Position numbers and translations under genes: made by a program. From positions 1 through 32,780 of IMG/VR virus record IMGVR_UViG_3300032050_000499: a DNA stretch of 32,780 nt. One strand, written 5' to 3'. Shown here one piece after another: positions 13,940-23,390 of the stretch. The notes beneath the pieces were generated by a model. It saw only the letters and a program-made list of their open reading frames with translations. It had not been told where the DNA came from and ran no database searches. The stretch's first letter is position 1; each line of letters opens with the position of its first letter. This DNA comes from a virus.

Positions 13940-15636
13940 AATACTGATTGGTCTTTAATTTTTTGATTGGCTTGTTGTGAGTTGGTTACATTGGTTTCCA
14001 GCACATAGGCTTGAATAGAGTTTTGATTGGCTCCTTGTTGGAGGAATCCAAAGTTGGGAGTCAAAGTGGTTTGTGCGGTCGGGATATTTGCACCTCCACC
14101 GCCACCACCTCCACTTACACTACTTGGAGGTGTATTGCTTTCGAATTTAGTTGCGGCAATTTTGGCAACTGCGGCTAATCCAGTAGCGACTGATGTGGCT
14201 ATCAGGAAAGGCTTCGCTAAAGGTGGAGTGGTCTTATCTGCTAATACTGCGGTGATGCTTGTGTAAGTATTCGCAATGGCTTCCGCAAGGTTTAGTGCTT
14301 TAGTTAATGCGAATGCTTTCTTGGCTCGTTTCTCGTTATCCCCTGCGAGAACTTCTGCAAGGTCTTTCAATGCGGCAGAGGTAGCAAATGCGAAACCTAT
14401 CTTCGCATCTTTTACCCTTTGCTCATCAGCGAGTTGTTTATCTATTAATGCTTGGTCTTCTTTGTCTTTTATCTCTCTATATCTATCTTGAATTGCCTTT
14501 AACTCAAGTTGCTTTGCTTCCTCTAATGATGCAGTTTCAAGCCCATTGGCAATAGCAAGTTCCGTGAGTTGGGCATACTTATCTTTAACGGCTTGTACTT
14601 CTTTCTCTTCTTGCGTTGCTTTTGCCTCAAAGATGGCTTTATCAATGTCTTGAATGGCTTTTGCCAGTTCTTCCTTTTTCTTTAGTTCTGCGGCGGCATC
14701 TTCCTCTGCTTTCTTCAGTCGGTCTGCTTCTGCTTTTGCCGCTTCAGCATTGGCTTTCTCTTGGTCTGCCTTTCGCTTATCATTTGCTCCTTTGTCTATT
14801 GCTTGAATAGAGAGTTGATACCCTGCTCTTGCATTCTTTAAACTGGTCAATGCCTTTTGTGTTTCGGCTATTGAGGCATCGGCTTCTTGAGCGACTTCTT
14901 CCGGGTCGAAAATTAATCCGGCGCTGAAATCTAAAAATCCTTCAACGAGACCAAACTCCTGACCTAATGCCGCTCCGACTTGGTCAATAGTAGTCAACAA
15001 TAAAGTAAGTGGAGCAGTAATGAATCCAATAATTCCCTTGAGAATATCTTTGTTCCTTTGGGCGGCGGCAATCTGCTCTTCCTTTTGCTTTTGTAGTGCT
15101 ATTAATTGTAATTCATTGGCGGCTATAATTTCATCAGTTGCCGCCATCTTCATTTGGAGGATTTCCTTCTCCGTTTTGCCTTGTGCTTTGAGTATATTCT
15201 CTTGAGCGGAAACAGCATCGAGTTCTGCTTGTTTAGCAGCAACCATTCCTTGTGCATCGGCTAATTGTTTAGCAGTTTCATCACTTGCGGAATTCGCCCA
15301 CTTGCTTATGTCTTCCCAATATGTAACGAGTAATCCAACTCCGACAATAACCGCTCCAATTCCAGTTGCTATCAATGCTCCCTTCAATCCATTCAAGGCA
15401 GGTATTGCCGCCTGAACACCTTCCTTTAAGGCTTTCATCTGCCCGAAAAGACCACCGGTAAATTGGTCAAGTGCTGCGCCTATCTTATCACTCGCAGAGT
15501 TGAATTCCTTTGCGGTATCGGCGGCAACTACTTTCGCCTCTTTCTTGACCTTTTGAATCTTATCCTCGACTACTTCTATTTTAGAGGTAATCTCGCCGGT
15601 CTCCGCATCGAACTTTATTACTATTTCCTTCTTCAT
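13936..15636 (-). CDS. tape measure protein
   Basis: The 566-aa protein has a hydrophobic span at about 85-107 (ALIATGIGAVIVGVGLLVTY), long Ala/Lys/Glu-rich coiled coils (about 110-430), a second hydrophobic helical stretch (about 195-215), a Gly run (SGGGGGGG) and a Gln/Asn-rich tail. This is typical of tape measure proteins, which set tail length and help DNA injection. At 566 aa it is short for the role, predicting a short tail. It follows a 48-aa membrane protein gene with ATGA overlap. Confidence 0.82.
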   Translation of the reverse strand: MKKEIVIKFDAETGEITSKIEVVEDKIQKVKKEAKVVAADTAKEFNSASDKIGAALDQFTGGLFGQMKALKEGVQAAIPALNGLKGALIATGIGAVIVGVGLLVTYWEDISKWANSASDETAKQLADAQGMVAAKQAELDAVSAQENILKAQGKTEKEILQMKMAATDEIIAANELQLIALQKQKEEQIAAAQRNKDILKGIIGFITAPLTLLLTTIDQVGAALGQEFGLVEGFLDFSAGLIFDPEEVAQEADASIAETQKALTSLKNARAGYQLSIQAIDKGANDKRKADQEKANAEAAKAEADRLKKAEEDAAAELKKKEELAKAIQDIDKAIFEAKATQEEKEVQAVKDKYAQLTELAIANGLETASLEEAKQLELKAIQDRYREIKDKEDQALIDKQLADEQRVKDAKIGFAFATSAALKDLAEVLAGDNEKRAKKAFALTKALNLAEAIANTYTSITAVLADKTTPPLAKPFLIATSVATGLAAVAKIAATKFESNTPPSSVSGGGGGGGANIPTAQTTLTPNFGFLQQGANQNSIQAYVLETNVTNSQQANQKIKDQSVL

Positions 15637-15779
15637 TTAAGTATCCAATAAAAGATTGTGACAATCCCCCCTACATATAACGAGAGATAGATGGTAGTTA
15701 ACACGATGTCGAGTGCCTTAATCCATTTCGGGAATAAAGTTCTTCGCTTGGTCTTTATTAAAGCATTAATGGTATCCAT
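15633..15779 (-). CDS. small membrane protein before the tape measure gene (48 aa)
   Basis: The frame encodes MDTINALIKTKRRTLFPKWI followed by a hydrophobic span (VLTTIYLSLYVGGIVTIFYW). It exactly fills the gap: its ATG overlaps the TAA of the 1001-aa gene, and its TGA overlaps the tape-measure ATG (ATGA). This coupling makes it very likely real. It has one clear membrane span with a basic N-terminus. Function unknown; it may act with the tape measure at injection. Confidence 0.78.
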   Translation of the reverse strand: MDTINALIKTKRRTLFPKWIKALDIVLTTIYLSLYVGGIVTIFYWILK

Positions 15780-18700
15780 TACCATTGTGCCATCACATAA
15801 GTTATCCAGCATACTATTCGTGTATTTTTGGTGTTAGTTTGGGAGTTATTTTCAAAGAGAATTCGGTGTTGTGCGGTGTTGGTTGTGACATCCACATCCA
15901 GATGGAATTTATTAGTAGCCGTTCCGAAATCACCAAGAGTCACATTCGCTAAATTCTTTGATGTTCCGTGATAATCGACAGCCACTCCATTGACCTTTTT
16001 AAATGCTTCGTAGAACACCATCGTTTGCTGCTCTGCGACACTATTCGTAGATGCGTTGTAGGTTGTAATGCAGACATCCGCACGGATGTACATACCTGTG
16101 TCATCAGGAATTGAAAGTCTATTATCTTGCTTGCCTTCGATGAATAATTCAACTACATCACCTTGGTCGAAATCACCTTCATATAGGAATGGAATAACTC
16201 CATTTTGACCATAGCCAAGAATCTCATCAGCATCATAATAAAATCCACCACCACGATGCGCTCCCTCTACGAATGCATTTGTCCACGCTCCAGTTGCTTG
16301 GATGTAATTCCGTTCAGTTACTTCGATATTGCTTCCGATTGCAGTTACTACCGCACCTCCGTTTGGAATTGAGATGTTGTATCCGCTTACAATATGGTCA
16401 ACTGATTTAGCGTGAATGACATTGTCAACTCCCTGATTAAATCCAGTTCCTTGTGCAATGTCCCCGGTGGTTGCACTTGTGATTAATAAGTTATCAGTCG
16501 GCTTTACTTTTGGAGGTCTTTTGCTTCCGCTCCTATAGCAAGTTCCATTGATGAATTCATATCCGTAAAGAGTGCAACATTCTTCGGTAGGTGTTCCAGT
16601 ATTTCCGTTGGAATCAATAAAGGTTATTACTCCATTAACTCCACTTGTATGAGGTAGCCACTCACAAGGTCGAATGTCTGCAAGTATTTTTATCAATCGG
16701 CACTTTACGAGGTCATTTGAATTGGGTGAATAGTTCATCTCTATCACTCTCCAATAACTATCTTTAATCCAAATGCTATCGTTCCATTGAAAGTCTGCGA
16801 TGTCTGCTGCGGTAAGATAAAAGTGGGCATCCATTAATCGAGAATCACTCGAATAGAGTTGGTCTACATATTGCCTCCAATAAGTATTGTAAAGGTTATC
16901 ATACGGATTCGCATCTATTGGATGTGCAGGTATCTCACCTCCGAAATTCAAGTCGATATCTTGAACATCAGGATTCGGAAGAGAGTAATGCCCAAAGTAC
17001 GGATATGAGGCAAGATTCACATTAGCGTTTGTGGCATCGTTATATGCCCATAATTCATCGTTCGTTTGAAGACCGCCCCAATACACCACTTTGCATTTCG
17101 GGTCGGTTATAACTTGCCCATTCGCTCCGATAGATTTATGAATGAGTACTTCCGTTCCTCCGATATTCGTTAAAGGATAAGCACTAAATAGTGGTTGAAC
17201 TTTGTAGTCACCAGTTGCAAAATCATTCTCGCCATCTTCGATTAAGTACCTTCCGTAAATTCGATTGGCATTCTCTTTGTAAAAAACATTCAGGTAATCT
17301 TTATCCTCCGAATATGTCCATTCATAGTTCTTGAATTGAAGGTCGGTAGTTGGACTTATCACTACATCTTTATCATAATCAATGTATGGAGTCCAATCTT
17401 TCGGCAAGCCTGCACCTGCATAGTCATTGAAAGGCTCGATGGTTATTTTTATCGGGTCATTTTTATCAGGAATAAAAACAAGATTGAACATCTTCTGAAG
17501 AGATGTTAAATAATCAATCTGCTTTATGTCTGGTGCGTTGAAAGCAGTATCAATGGTCTGCCCGAATAGGAATGGTTGAATCTCCGTACACTTCCACCAA
17601 GTGCCTCCGAAATCAACTCCGTTGGCTAATACATCCGTTCCACTTGGAGGGCTTATAGTGATGTCAGTTGACCTCCCTAAAGAGATGGCTTTTTTATAAC
17701 TCATTGATGAGTCGAGAGCCAAAGTCACAAAGTGATTAAATGTATGTGGGTCGCCATCGTTTGGCACGGAATAAATTGGGCTTGCCCATACGATGTTATT
17801 GCTTCCATCTACGATTAGATTTCTTGCGAAGAACGAGCCATTATATCCCGGCAATAAAGGAATGTCTACACTAGTTTGCAATTGGAAGGTGTAATACCCA
17901 TCCGCAGGGGGAGTGAAGGCATTCGATGCAAAGTTACTTCCGTTATCATAGAAGGGAGTTGTATCACTTACTGAAGGCACAAGCACATCTCCGTAAATTG
18001 GAGATTCGAAAGTCGCAGTCCAAGTGGTTAAAGTAGTTTGAAGACCTGCTTGAAAAGTTTCATTCTCCAAGCCTTGCAGTTCTGCAATGGTGTTGAATCC
18101 ATTAAATAGCGGAGTGTAATAATTGTCGAATGCGGCATCACTAAAAAACGATGAATCCAAAGTGAATCCATTGTCTGCGAATATAGCATTCACTATTTCT
18201 CTCACCCGAAGAAAGGGAGTGAATTCCGCAGGGTAGATAGCGTTATTGGAATTGATTGGATTGCCTATTCCAGTATTGTCCCAATTTCTTCCTTTGTCGA
18301 TTATTCCATATCTCACTTTGCCTGAAAATAGGCCACCGCTCCACGATGAATTTACATTCGAATAGTTTACGATGTGGTCGAATGCAGAGAGGTCTAAATC
18401 TTTTAATTTTTTATCTCCGAGAGTCCGTGCAAGAGAGACATTCTCGCCAAAGAAAACCACCTCGAAATCGGCATAGTTTTCTTTTTGGATGTAGACCGCT
18501 TTTAACTGAATAAACCCACTTGCGATGGGGATAGTGTTGTAACTTAATTCAGCATCCTTCTTCCTCTTTGGATTAAAGCCACCAGTTAAATTCGCATTGA
18601 AGAAAGTCCCAAAGAAATCGACATTCGGTTGAGTAGCAGGGATTCGAAATGTCTGCGAATATGTACCTGCCGCCTTTTGGATTTCGGTGATGTCGGAATA

Positions 18701-18784
18701 CTGGAATTTTAAATTGACTGGGTCATTCTCGTATAGGTCGAGAAAGTGGTCATTCGTTCCATCGTTTACTTTGAGTGTTAGCAT
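15779..18784 (-). CDS. large tail tip/baseplate protein (1001 aa)
   Basis: This is the largest gene. The N-terminal part (LTLKVNDGTNDHFLDLYEND, then SDITEIQKAAGTYSQTFRIP) matches a conserved Bacteroidota phage tail-tip family as I remember it. The long middle is beta-rich. The C-terminal quarter (from about 730, VNGVITFIDSNGNTGTPTEE onward) looks like a separate adhesion or carbohydrate-binding part. It is probably the baseplate or tip protein that contacts the host. It overlaps the 430-aa gene by 7 nt. Confidence 0.7.
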   Translation of the reverse strand: MLTLKVNDGTNDHFLDLYENDPVNLKFQYSDITEIQKAAGTYSQTFRIPATQPNVDFFGTFFNANLTGGFNPKRKKDAELSYNTIPIASGFIQLKAVYIQKENYADFEVVFFGENVSLARTLGDKKLKDLDLSAFDHIVNYSNVNSSWSGGLFSGKVRYGIIDKGRNWDNTGIGNPINSNNAIYPAEFTPFLRVREIVNAIFADNGFTLDSSFFSDAAFDNYYTPLFNGFNTIAELQGLENETFQAGLQTTLTTWTATFESPIYGDVLVPSVSDTTPFYDNGSNFASNAFTPPADGYYTFQLQTSVDIPLLPGYNGSFFARNLIVDGSNNIVWASPIYSVPNDGDPHTFNHFVTLALDSSMSYKKAISLGRSTDITISPPSGTDVLANGVDFGGTWWKCTEIQPFLFGQTIDTAFNAPDIKQIDYLTSLQKMFNLVFIPDKNDPIKITIEPFNDYAGAGLPKDWTPYIDYDKDVVISPTTDLQFKNYEWTYSEDKDYLNVFYKENANRIYGRYLIEDGENDFATGDYKVQPLFSAYPLTNIGGTEVLIHKSIGANGQVITDPKCKVVYWGGLQTNDELWAYNDATNANVNLASYPYFGHYSLPNPDVQDIDLNFGGEIPAHPIDANPYDNLYNTYWRQYVDQLYSSDSRLMDAHFYLTAADIADFQWNDSIWIKDSYWRVIEMNYSPNSNDLVKCRLIKILADIRPCEWLPHTSGVNGVITFIDSNGNTGTPTEECCTLYGYEFINGTCYRSGSKRPPKVKPTDNLLITSATTGDIAQGTGFNQGVDNVIHAKSVDHIVSGYNISIPNGGAVVTAIGSNIEVTERNYIQATGAWTNAFVEGAHRGGGFYYDADEILGYGQNGVIPFLYEGDFDQGDVVELFIEGKQDNRLSIPDDTGMYIRADVCITTYNASTNSVAEQQTMVFYEAFKKVNGVAVDYHGTSKNLANVTLGDFGTATNKFHLDVDVTTNTAQHRILFENNSQTNTKNTRIVCWITYVMAQW

Positions 18785-20070
18785 ACTTCCTTTTGCGCTA
18801 ATTTAACATTGACACTTGCCACTAATCTTTTGCTAATGGTGTCTTTCTCGAAGGAGAGCGAGCCACTATCCACAACGATTGGTAGCCACGCTCCATCAAT
18901 GTACATCATTACATTTTTACTCTTCACCATATTGGTCAGGAGTTCCGTGTCAACTACTTTGAGCCAATCACTCTGCAACACATATTCGAGTTGTGCTTCC
19001 TTATGATAGGGAACTATTTGCGCATCGAAAGTATCAAAGGTGAATTCGGTAGTTGCCGTTCCATAGTTGCCAATCGTTTTTCGATAGTCCTTCGATTGAG
19101 AGGTGATTCTTCTTTGAGTTCGTGCATCGAATCTAAAGTAGTCCCAAGCACCTAAAGTATTTTTCCAAGCCACCTGAACAGGGGAGTGCTTGCACGGATG
19201 CGGAGTGTTTACGATGAATAGTTGAAGGCTCTTTCCCGGCGAGCCAAGTTGCCAAGTGTAATATGTCCATCCACTAACTGATGAAGGCTTATTCACTACC
19301 GGGTGGTCGGCCTGATTCACATTAGCAGGGAACGCTCCGAAATAAATTAACTTATCTTCAGCAGTAGTCGATGCAGGGTTAGCACCTCCATAGGTTGTGC
19401 CTATCGTAAAGTTCTCCGATGCTACGAATCCTGATTGATTGTAAATTCGATAAATGATGTTAGTTGCGCTCGATGAGATTATCGCACCGCTATCGTTCCA
19501 AAATGCGAGCGTTCCAAAGTCATCTTCGCTTGCGTTGATTTCGATGTTTGTTTTTGAATACTTATTCTCATCCGATATCTGCCTATTGGTCAGGAATCCA
19601 ATCACCGAAGAAGAGTTGGCAATGTAGTCGGTTAAGTTCTTGCGATAGCCATCTCTCAACTGAAGATACCCATCCACAAGGTAAACATTAATAGTTGCCA
19701 AGTTGGGATACTCGACAAGCGGAGAGCCGTACACCTCTCCTACATTCACAACATATTTTTTGCAACCTTCGGGCGCAGTCGACATAAAGTTATTCAGCGA
19801 GTTCGGGAGTTGATGTATAATCTCATCATCAGTCGCATCAGTTGTGTCTACCTTGACATCTTCCCGAATCACTTCCGATAGGTCAAAGACAAGCCTATTT
19901 TGAGGATTCTTCGGTATGTAATACTTGGCTATTAAGTTGCCAAGTTCATCATCTACTTCGATGAGGTATTTAAACCCGGTTTGCGCTTGCATATTCGAAG
20001 ATGCAAGTATGATTAACTTCTGCCCTTTGAGGGTTAAAGCACGAGGTTGTTCTGCGATGGTTATTGCCAT
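18778..20070 (-). CDS. tail-associated structural protein (430 aa)
   Basis: A beta-rich protein with an N-terminal ITIAEQPRALTLKGQKLIIL, a central VQVAWKNTLGAWDYFRFDAR and a C-terminal WLPIVVDSGSLSFEKDTISK. These features recur in Bacteroidota phage tail operons, between the tail-completion and baseplate genes. A distal-tail-like role is inferred. It starts in a 1-nt overlap with the gp10-like gene (stop 20070). Confidence 0.68.
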   Translation of the reverse strand: MAITIAEQPRALTLKGQKLIILASSNMQAQTGFKYLIEVDDELGNLIAKYYIPKNPQNRLVFDLSEVIREDVKVDTTDATDDEIIHQLPNSLNNFMSTAPEGCKKYVVNVGEVYGSPLVEYPNLATINVYLVDGYLQLRDGYRKNLTDYIANSSSVIGFLTNRQISDENKYSKTNIEINASEDDFGTLAFWNDSGAIISSSATNIIYRIYNQSGFVASENFTIGTTYGGANPASTTAEDKLIYFGAFPANVNQADHPVVNKPSSVSGWTYYTWQLGSPGKSLQLFIVNTPHPCKHSPVQVAWKNTLGAWDYFRFDARTQRRITSQSKDYRKTIGNYGTATTEFTFDTFDAQIVPYHKEAQLEYVLQSDWLKVVDTELLTNMVKSKNVMMYIDGAWLPIVVDSGSLSFEKDTISKRLVASVNVKLAQKEVC

Positions 20071-20630
20071 TATTTAAAAAAGTTCAATGTGTCGATTTCG
20101 ATTGCTTCTGCGATTTTACTTTCCCACTTCGGATAGACATTGTCTACTGCAAGTCGATAAAATGGAAGAGGTGCGATGCCTTTCCTTGCTACGCTCTTTG
20201 CGATTGCTATTGCGGCACTCTTCAAGTTCTTTTCGTTCTGCTCCACGAACTGCGAGACCTTTTGTCCGTTCGCATTTATGAAGGTCTTGCGGAGCCTGAT
20301 GGGTTTTACTTTAATCCACCGCTCGATTGCTCCGACATTCACCATTGCTGATTTAAATGAGAATGGAGAGCCTTGATTTACCCTCGTTCCGTTCACTCCT
20401 TCGTGAATGAATAGACCATATTCAGCACCGCCAAAATCCACTCGCATCTTTCCCTTGCGAACGAAGACCTTGTGATAGAGTGATTGCTTCAAAGCACCTG
20501 ATGCTACTCTGCGAACTTTCCTTCCACCAATCATTTGGGTAGTGCCAAGTTCTAATTGAGCAGATTCAACTACCTCCGCTCCGAATTGATTGAGAGCCTT
20601 GCCTAATTCTATGAATTCGATATCGTTCAT
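20070..20630 (-). CDS. HK97 gp10-like tail completion protein
   Basis: The 186-aa protein has a typical outline: an N-terminal helix (FIELGKALNQFGAEVVESAQ), RRVASGALKQSLYHKVFVRK, VDFGGAEYGLFIHEGVNGTR and a C-terminal helix. The SGALxxSL and YGxFIHEGV motifs are characteristic of HK97 gp10-like proteins that complete the tail or head-tail joint. It overlaps both neighbours by 1-4 nt. Confidence 0.78.
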   Translation of the reverse strand: MNDIEFIELGKALNQFGAEVVESAQLELGTTQMIGGRKVRRVASGALKQSLYHKVFVRKGKMRVDFGGAEYGLFIHEGVNGTRVNQGSPFSFKSAMVNVGAIERWIKVKPIRLRKTFINANGQKVSQFVEQNEKNLKSAAIAIAKSVARKGIAPLPFYRLAVDNVYPKWESKIAEAIEIDTLNFFK

Positions 20631-20911
20631 AGCAACTCATCACCGCTTATTTGCACGGCAGTCGGAAAGTTCATCGTGATGAATAGTTTGATATTTTGAG
20701 CGGTCAATCCTTCATCTTGTTCGGGAACTTGAAGGCTGAACATTCGGGAGTGCGGAGCAACTCCTTCGTAAAATACCACCTCGATATCTGCCTTCCTGGA
20801 AGGTGCGTGGTAGTAAACCGATTCAACCCGAAATTCGGGATTGCGTAAAGTGAGTTCGGGATAAACTTCTTTGTCTCCCGAAATCTTCCATCTATAGTCT
20901 GCTAATGCCAT
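20627..20911 (-). CDS. hypothetical tail-region protein (94 aa)
   Basis: A small beta-rich protein (YPELTLRNPEFRVESVYYHA, then RMFSLQVPEQDEGLTAQNIK). It lies between the neck/adhesin gene and the gp10-like gene and overlaps the latter by 4 nt. It may be a small neck or tail protein. I do not recognise a family. Confidence 0.65.
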   Translation of the reverse strand: MALADYRWKISGDKEVYPELTLRNPEFRVESVYYHAPSRKADIEVVFYEGVAPHSRMFSLQVPEQDEGLTAQNIKLFITMNFPTAVQISGDELL

Positions 20912-20914
20912 ATG

Positions 20915-22681
20915 TTAAGAGTATTTGCGAACGAGTACAACTCGCAATGTGTTAGTTGTTTTTGCTGATGTTGAAATTAATCTTCCATTGAATACGGATA
21001 GTGCTTGCGTAGTTGTGGCAGGATTGGTAGTTGATGTCCAATATAAAGCGGTCGGCCAGTTGCTGAATGGATTCCTAAAAGCGGTCGATGCATTGTGTTC
21101 CTCAAGGATGCTCCACCATTCACCTTTGCTTGGTAATCTCCAATTGCCAAATCCTCCAGTAAGTGCCGCATTTGCATTAGACACTAAAGTGAAAGCATTA
21201 CTCCACGATGTTGCTATCCCCTGATTCGTTCCCCACCACATAAGGTTGTAAAGGTGGTCGATGATTATTCCACTTGCGCCTGCTCCACTCAAGTCAGCAC
21301 CTGCTCCGTTCGTAAATCGGAATTTATTACCGAAGGAATTATTGAACTTTAATGTGTAATAGACATTCGCCGCAGTAGCAGTATAATCAAGGTCTTGAAT
21401 GACATCAGGATAAAGCGGAGGAGTGTAATCGTAAACTCCATTTGACATATTGTTCCCCTCATCCCCAGTATTGTAAGAGGTCTTCTGCGTATACAATGGC
21501 GCACGATAAAGTATCCCCGAATTCAAAGTACGAATGTCAAAATTCTTTACCGAAGGATAGGATGCAGTTGAGCCATTTTGGTCGGTGATGGTGATGTCGG
21601 GAAGAGTCAACGAGCCTTCTGCAACTACACTACCTGAATAGGTGGCATCGGAGTTCACTACACTTGCGTTAGCCACTTGCCAATCACCTCCAACGAGAGA
21701 GCCAACCAAAGTGCCAAGAGTGTTTTCGACAACCACATTCGTAGTGCCATCACTTGGGACACTTCCGTATGCGACTGAATTGACTTGGATGTCACCATCA
21801 GGCACTTGCCAATCACCGCCAATTATATTGCCAACTGGATTTCCCAAAGTATTTTCAACTACAACATTGGCACTTCCATCACTTGGCACACTACTATATG
21901 GGATTGAATTGACATTTATATCTCCATCTGGAACTTGCCATACACCACTAACCAAACTACCTACTGGAGCATTTAATGTATTCTCCACATCAACATTGAA
22001 AGTTCCTCCTGAAGGCTCACTCCCATAGGCCACGCCATTCACTTCGATATCTACATCATCGCAAATTATTGGGTTAGGAATCTCAACTACATTACCGACT
22101 ATCGTACCTATTGGAGTTCCATTTACATACCTGACAAGCACATTAAGAAAACTTCCACTTGCTACACTTCCGTAAGCATTTCCATTCACTTGAACATCAG
22201 CATCCGCACAACTATCGGTTGGAGTAACTCCAGTAAGCGGAGCATTGCAACTATCGTATTGATATGGAACTTGAATCTCGATATCAAGCACCACTCCTGA
22301 AAGCACATTCTTCGTTTCTTCCTCAAGCGGAGTGATGGTGGCATTGGTGAGTTCGTAGTCCCAAAATCCGAATATCTGCCCTCCATTGGTCAGGTCAGCA
22401 AGTAAGTCTTCGGCGCATTGCTCCGAATCACTTATCACCTCTCTTTGGTAACTTATCTTGTCAATCTTATCGGAGGGATTATCGACTATGTAAATTTCGA
22501 AACGATAGGTCTTCGTTCCGTCATCGTAGGTACTACCCACATAGATAACGTGGAGGAGAGGAAATAGAGTGTATTTGTCAAGGTCGATTTCTTCTATGTT
22601 TCCGTGACCGAAAGACTTGATGAAGAAATGATTATTGGCAAAGTTCTCAAGTGCGGTTATTATGTTATTGAATGTAATCAT
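20915..22681 (-). CDS. neck-type protein fused to tandem repeats and DUF1566-like lectin domain
   Basis: The 588-aa protein is modular. Residues 1-150 (FNNIITALENFANNHFFIKS ... IEIQVPYQYDSCNAP) resemble a tail-completion/neck protein. Residues about 160-345 hold four imperfect units of about 43 residues (VNGxxYGSVPSxG...NTL..PVG...G.WQVPD). Residues about 455-588 look like DUF1566/Lcl: GFGNWRLPSKGEWWSILEE, then ALYWTST and VVLVRKYS. The C-terminal domain is a C-type-lectin-like fold often used in adhesion. A neck-located adhesin is the simplest reading. No reverse transcriptase is in the window, so targeted diversification is not supported. Confidence 0.72.
   Translation of the reverse strand: MITFNNIITALENFANNHFFIKSFGHGNIEEIDLDKYTLFPLLHVIYVGSTYDDGTKTYRFEIYIVDNPSDKIDKISYQREVISDSEQCAEDLLADLTNGGQIFGFWDYELTNATITPLEEETKNVLSGVVLDIEIQVPYQYDSCNAPLTGVTPTDSCADADVQVNGNAYGSVASGSFLNVLVRYVNGTPIGTIVGNVVEIPNPIICDDVDIEVNGVAYGSEPSGGTFNVDVENTLNAPVGSLVSGVWQVPDGDINVNSIPYSSVPSDGSANVVVENTLGNPVGNIIGGDWQVPDGDIQVNSVAYGSVPSDGTTNVVVENTLGTLVGSLVGGDWQVANASVVNSDATYSGSVVAEGSLTLPDITITDQNGSTASYPSVKNFDIRTLNSGILYRAPLYTQKTSYNTGDEGNNMSNGVYDYTPPLYPDVIQDLDYTATAANVYYTLKFNNSFGNKFRFTNGAGADLSGAGASGIIIDHLYNLMWWGTNQGIATSWSNAFTLVSNANAALTGGFGNWRLPSKGEWWSILEEHNASTAFRNPFSNWPTALYWTSTTNPATTTQALSVFNGRLISTSAKTTNTLRVVLVRKYS
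21668..22204. repeat. in-gene tandem repeats of about 129 bp
   Basis: Four degenerate direct units encode the VNGxxYGSVPSxG...VWQVPD repeats of the 588-aa protein. The third and fourth units are the most alike in DNA (ACTTCCATCACTTGG-type stretches recur), which points to recent expansion of the unit number. Confidence 0.7.
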
Positions 22682-23363
22682 TTGGCTCTGCTGACATCAT
22701 TTAAATAAGCGAGGTGAGTTAAGACTTGGGTGATAGGTAGTTCAGTAATCGGCGAAACTTTGAGTAGGTTGCCTTCCGCAAGTTGTACCAAAGCGTGATA
22801 CCAACCCCATTTGGAGGCGATTGTCTCTTGAGCAGGAGTAGAGTCTCCTTCGCTAAAGATTGCGCTAAACTGAAGGCTAATTCCTTTCTTGTAGTCGAAA
22901 AAAAAAGCAGCGCACCATAGAATTCTTGCGCCGAAACTTTGGCGAAATCCTTATGCCCTGCGCTCCCATTATACTTTTCTATTTCGTACTTATCCTTATA
23001 CTGCCGGGTGATAGGGCGGTAAAGTAAGTGCATTACTTTCGTGGCATTGGCCGTGAGGTCTTTCGACCATTCTTCCATATCAATATACTCTCCAGTTGTG
23101 AACTCACTCCAATCAGGAATAAAACCATATAACTTTCCATCAACTTCAATGATGTTATGATGAACTCTTTGAGGATTCGTTAATATCATCTCGATGTGCC
23201 TTGCTCCCTTCTCGATAAGTTGATAGGGAAGAGTCTTCAGGTAATCCGCAGAATGGTCACTATAAATGAGTAACAATTCGAAATCACTCACCTGCCTTTC
23301 GCCGTGCTTCATCACCTGCTCGATGGTGATGTCTGCGAATGTTAATGGCAACTCCAACTTCAT
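22678..23363 (-). CDS. tail assembly chaperone-like protein with apparent -1 frameshift at T9
   Basis: Read straight, the frame runs 214 aa (23363-22719). At codons 153-155 (CTT TTT TTT) there is a run of nine T (22898-22906) containing the in-phase slippery heptamer U UUU UUU. A -1 shift there gives a 228-aa product whose C-terminus reads SKWGWYHALVQLAEGNLLKV and ends in a TGA that overlaps the next ATG (ATGA, 22678-22681). The -1 tail fits my memory of a conserved WGWY...LPITQVLTHL region of Bacteroidota phage proteins, and the coupling fits this genome's habit. Either programmed frameshifting or a one-base homopolymer error explains it. The chaperone role is inferred. Confidence 0.65.
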
Positions 23364-23390
23364 ATTAATATAACGATTTAGTTCTCAAAA

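Noticed and set aside
14027-14266. Plus-strand ORF with proline run in the tape measure gene
   Set aside because: The proline run is the reverse complement of the glycine run of the tape measure protein.
20915-21320. C-terminal lectin-like domain as a target of a diversity-generating retroelement
   Set aside because: The DUF1566-like end resembles such targets, but no reverse transcriptase and no template repeat were found in what appears to be a full genome turn.
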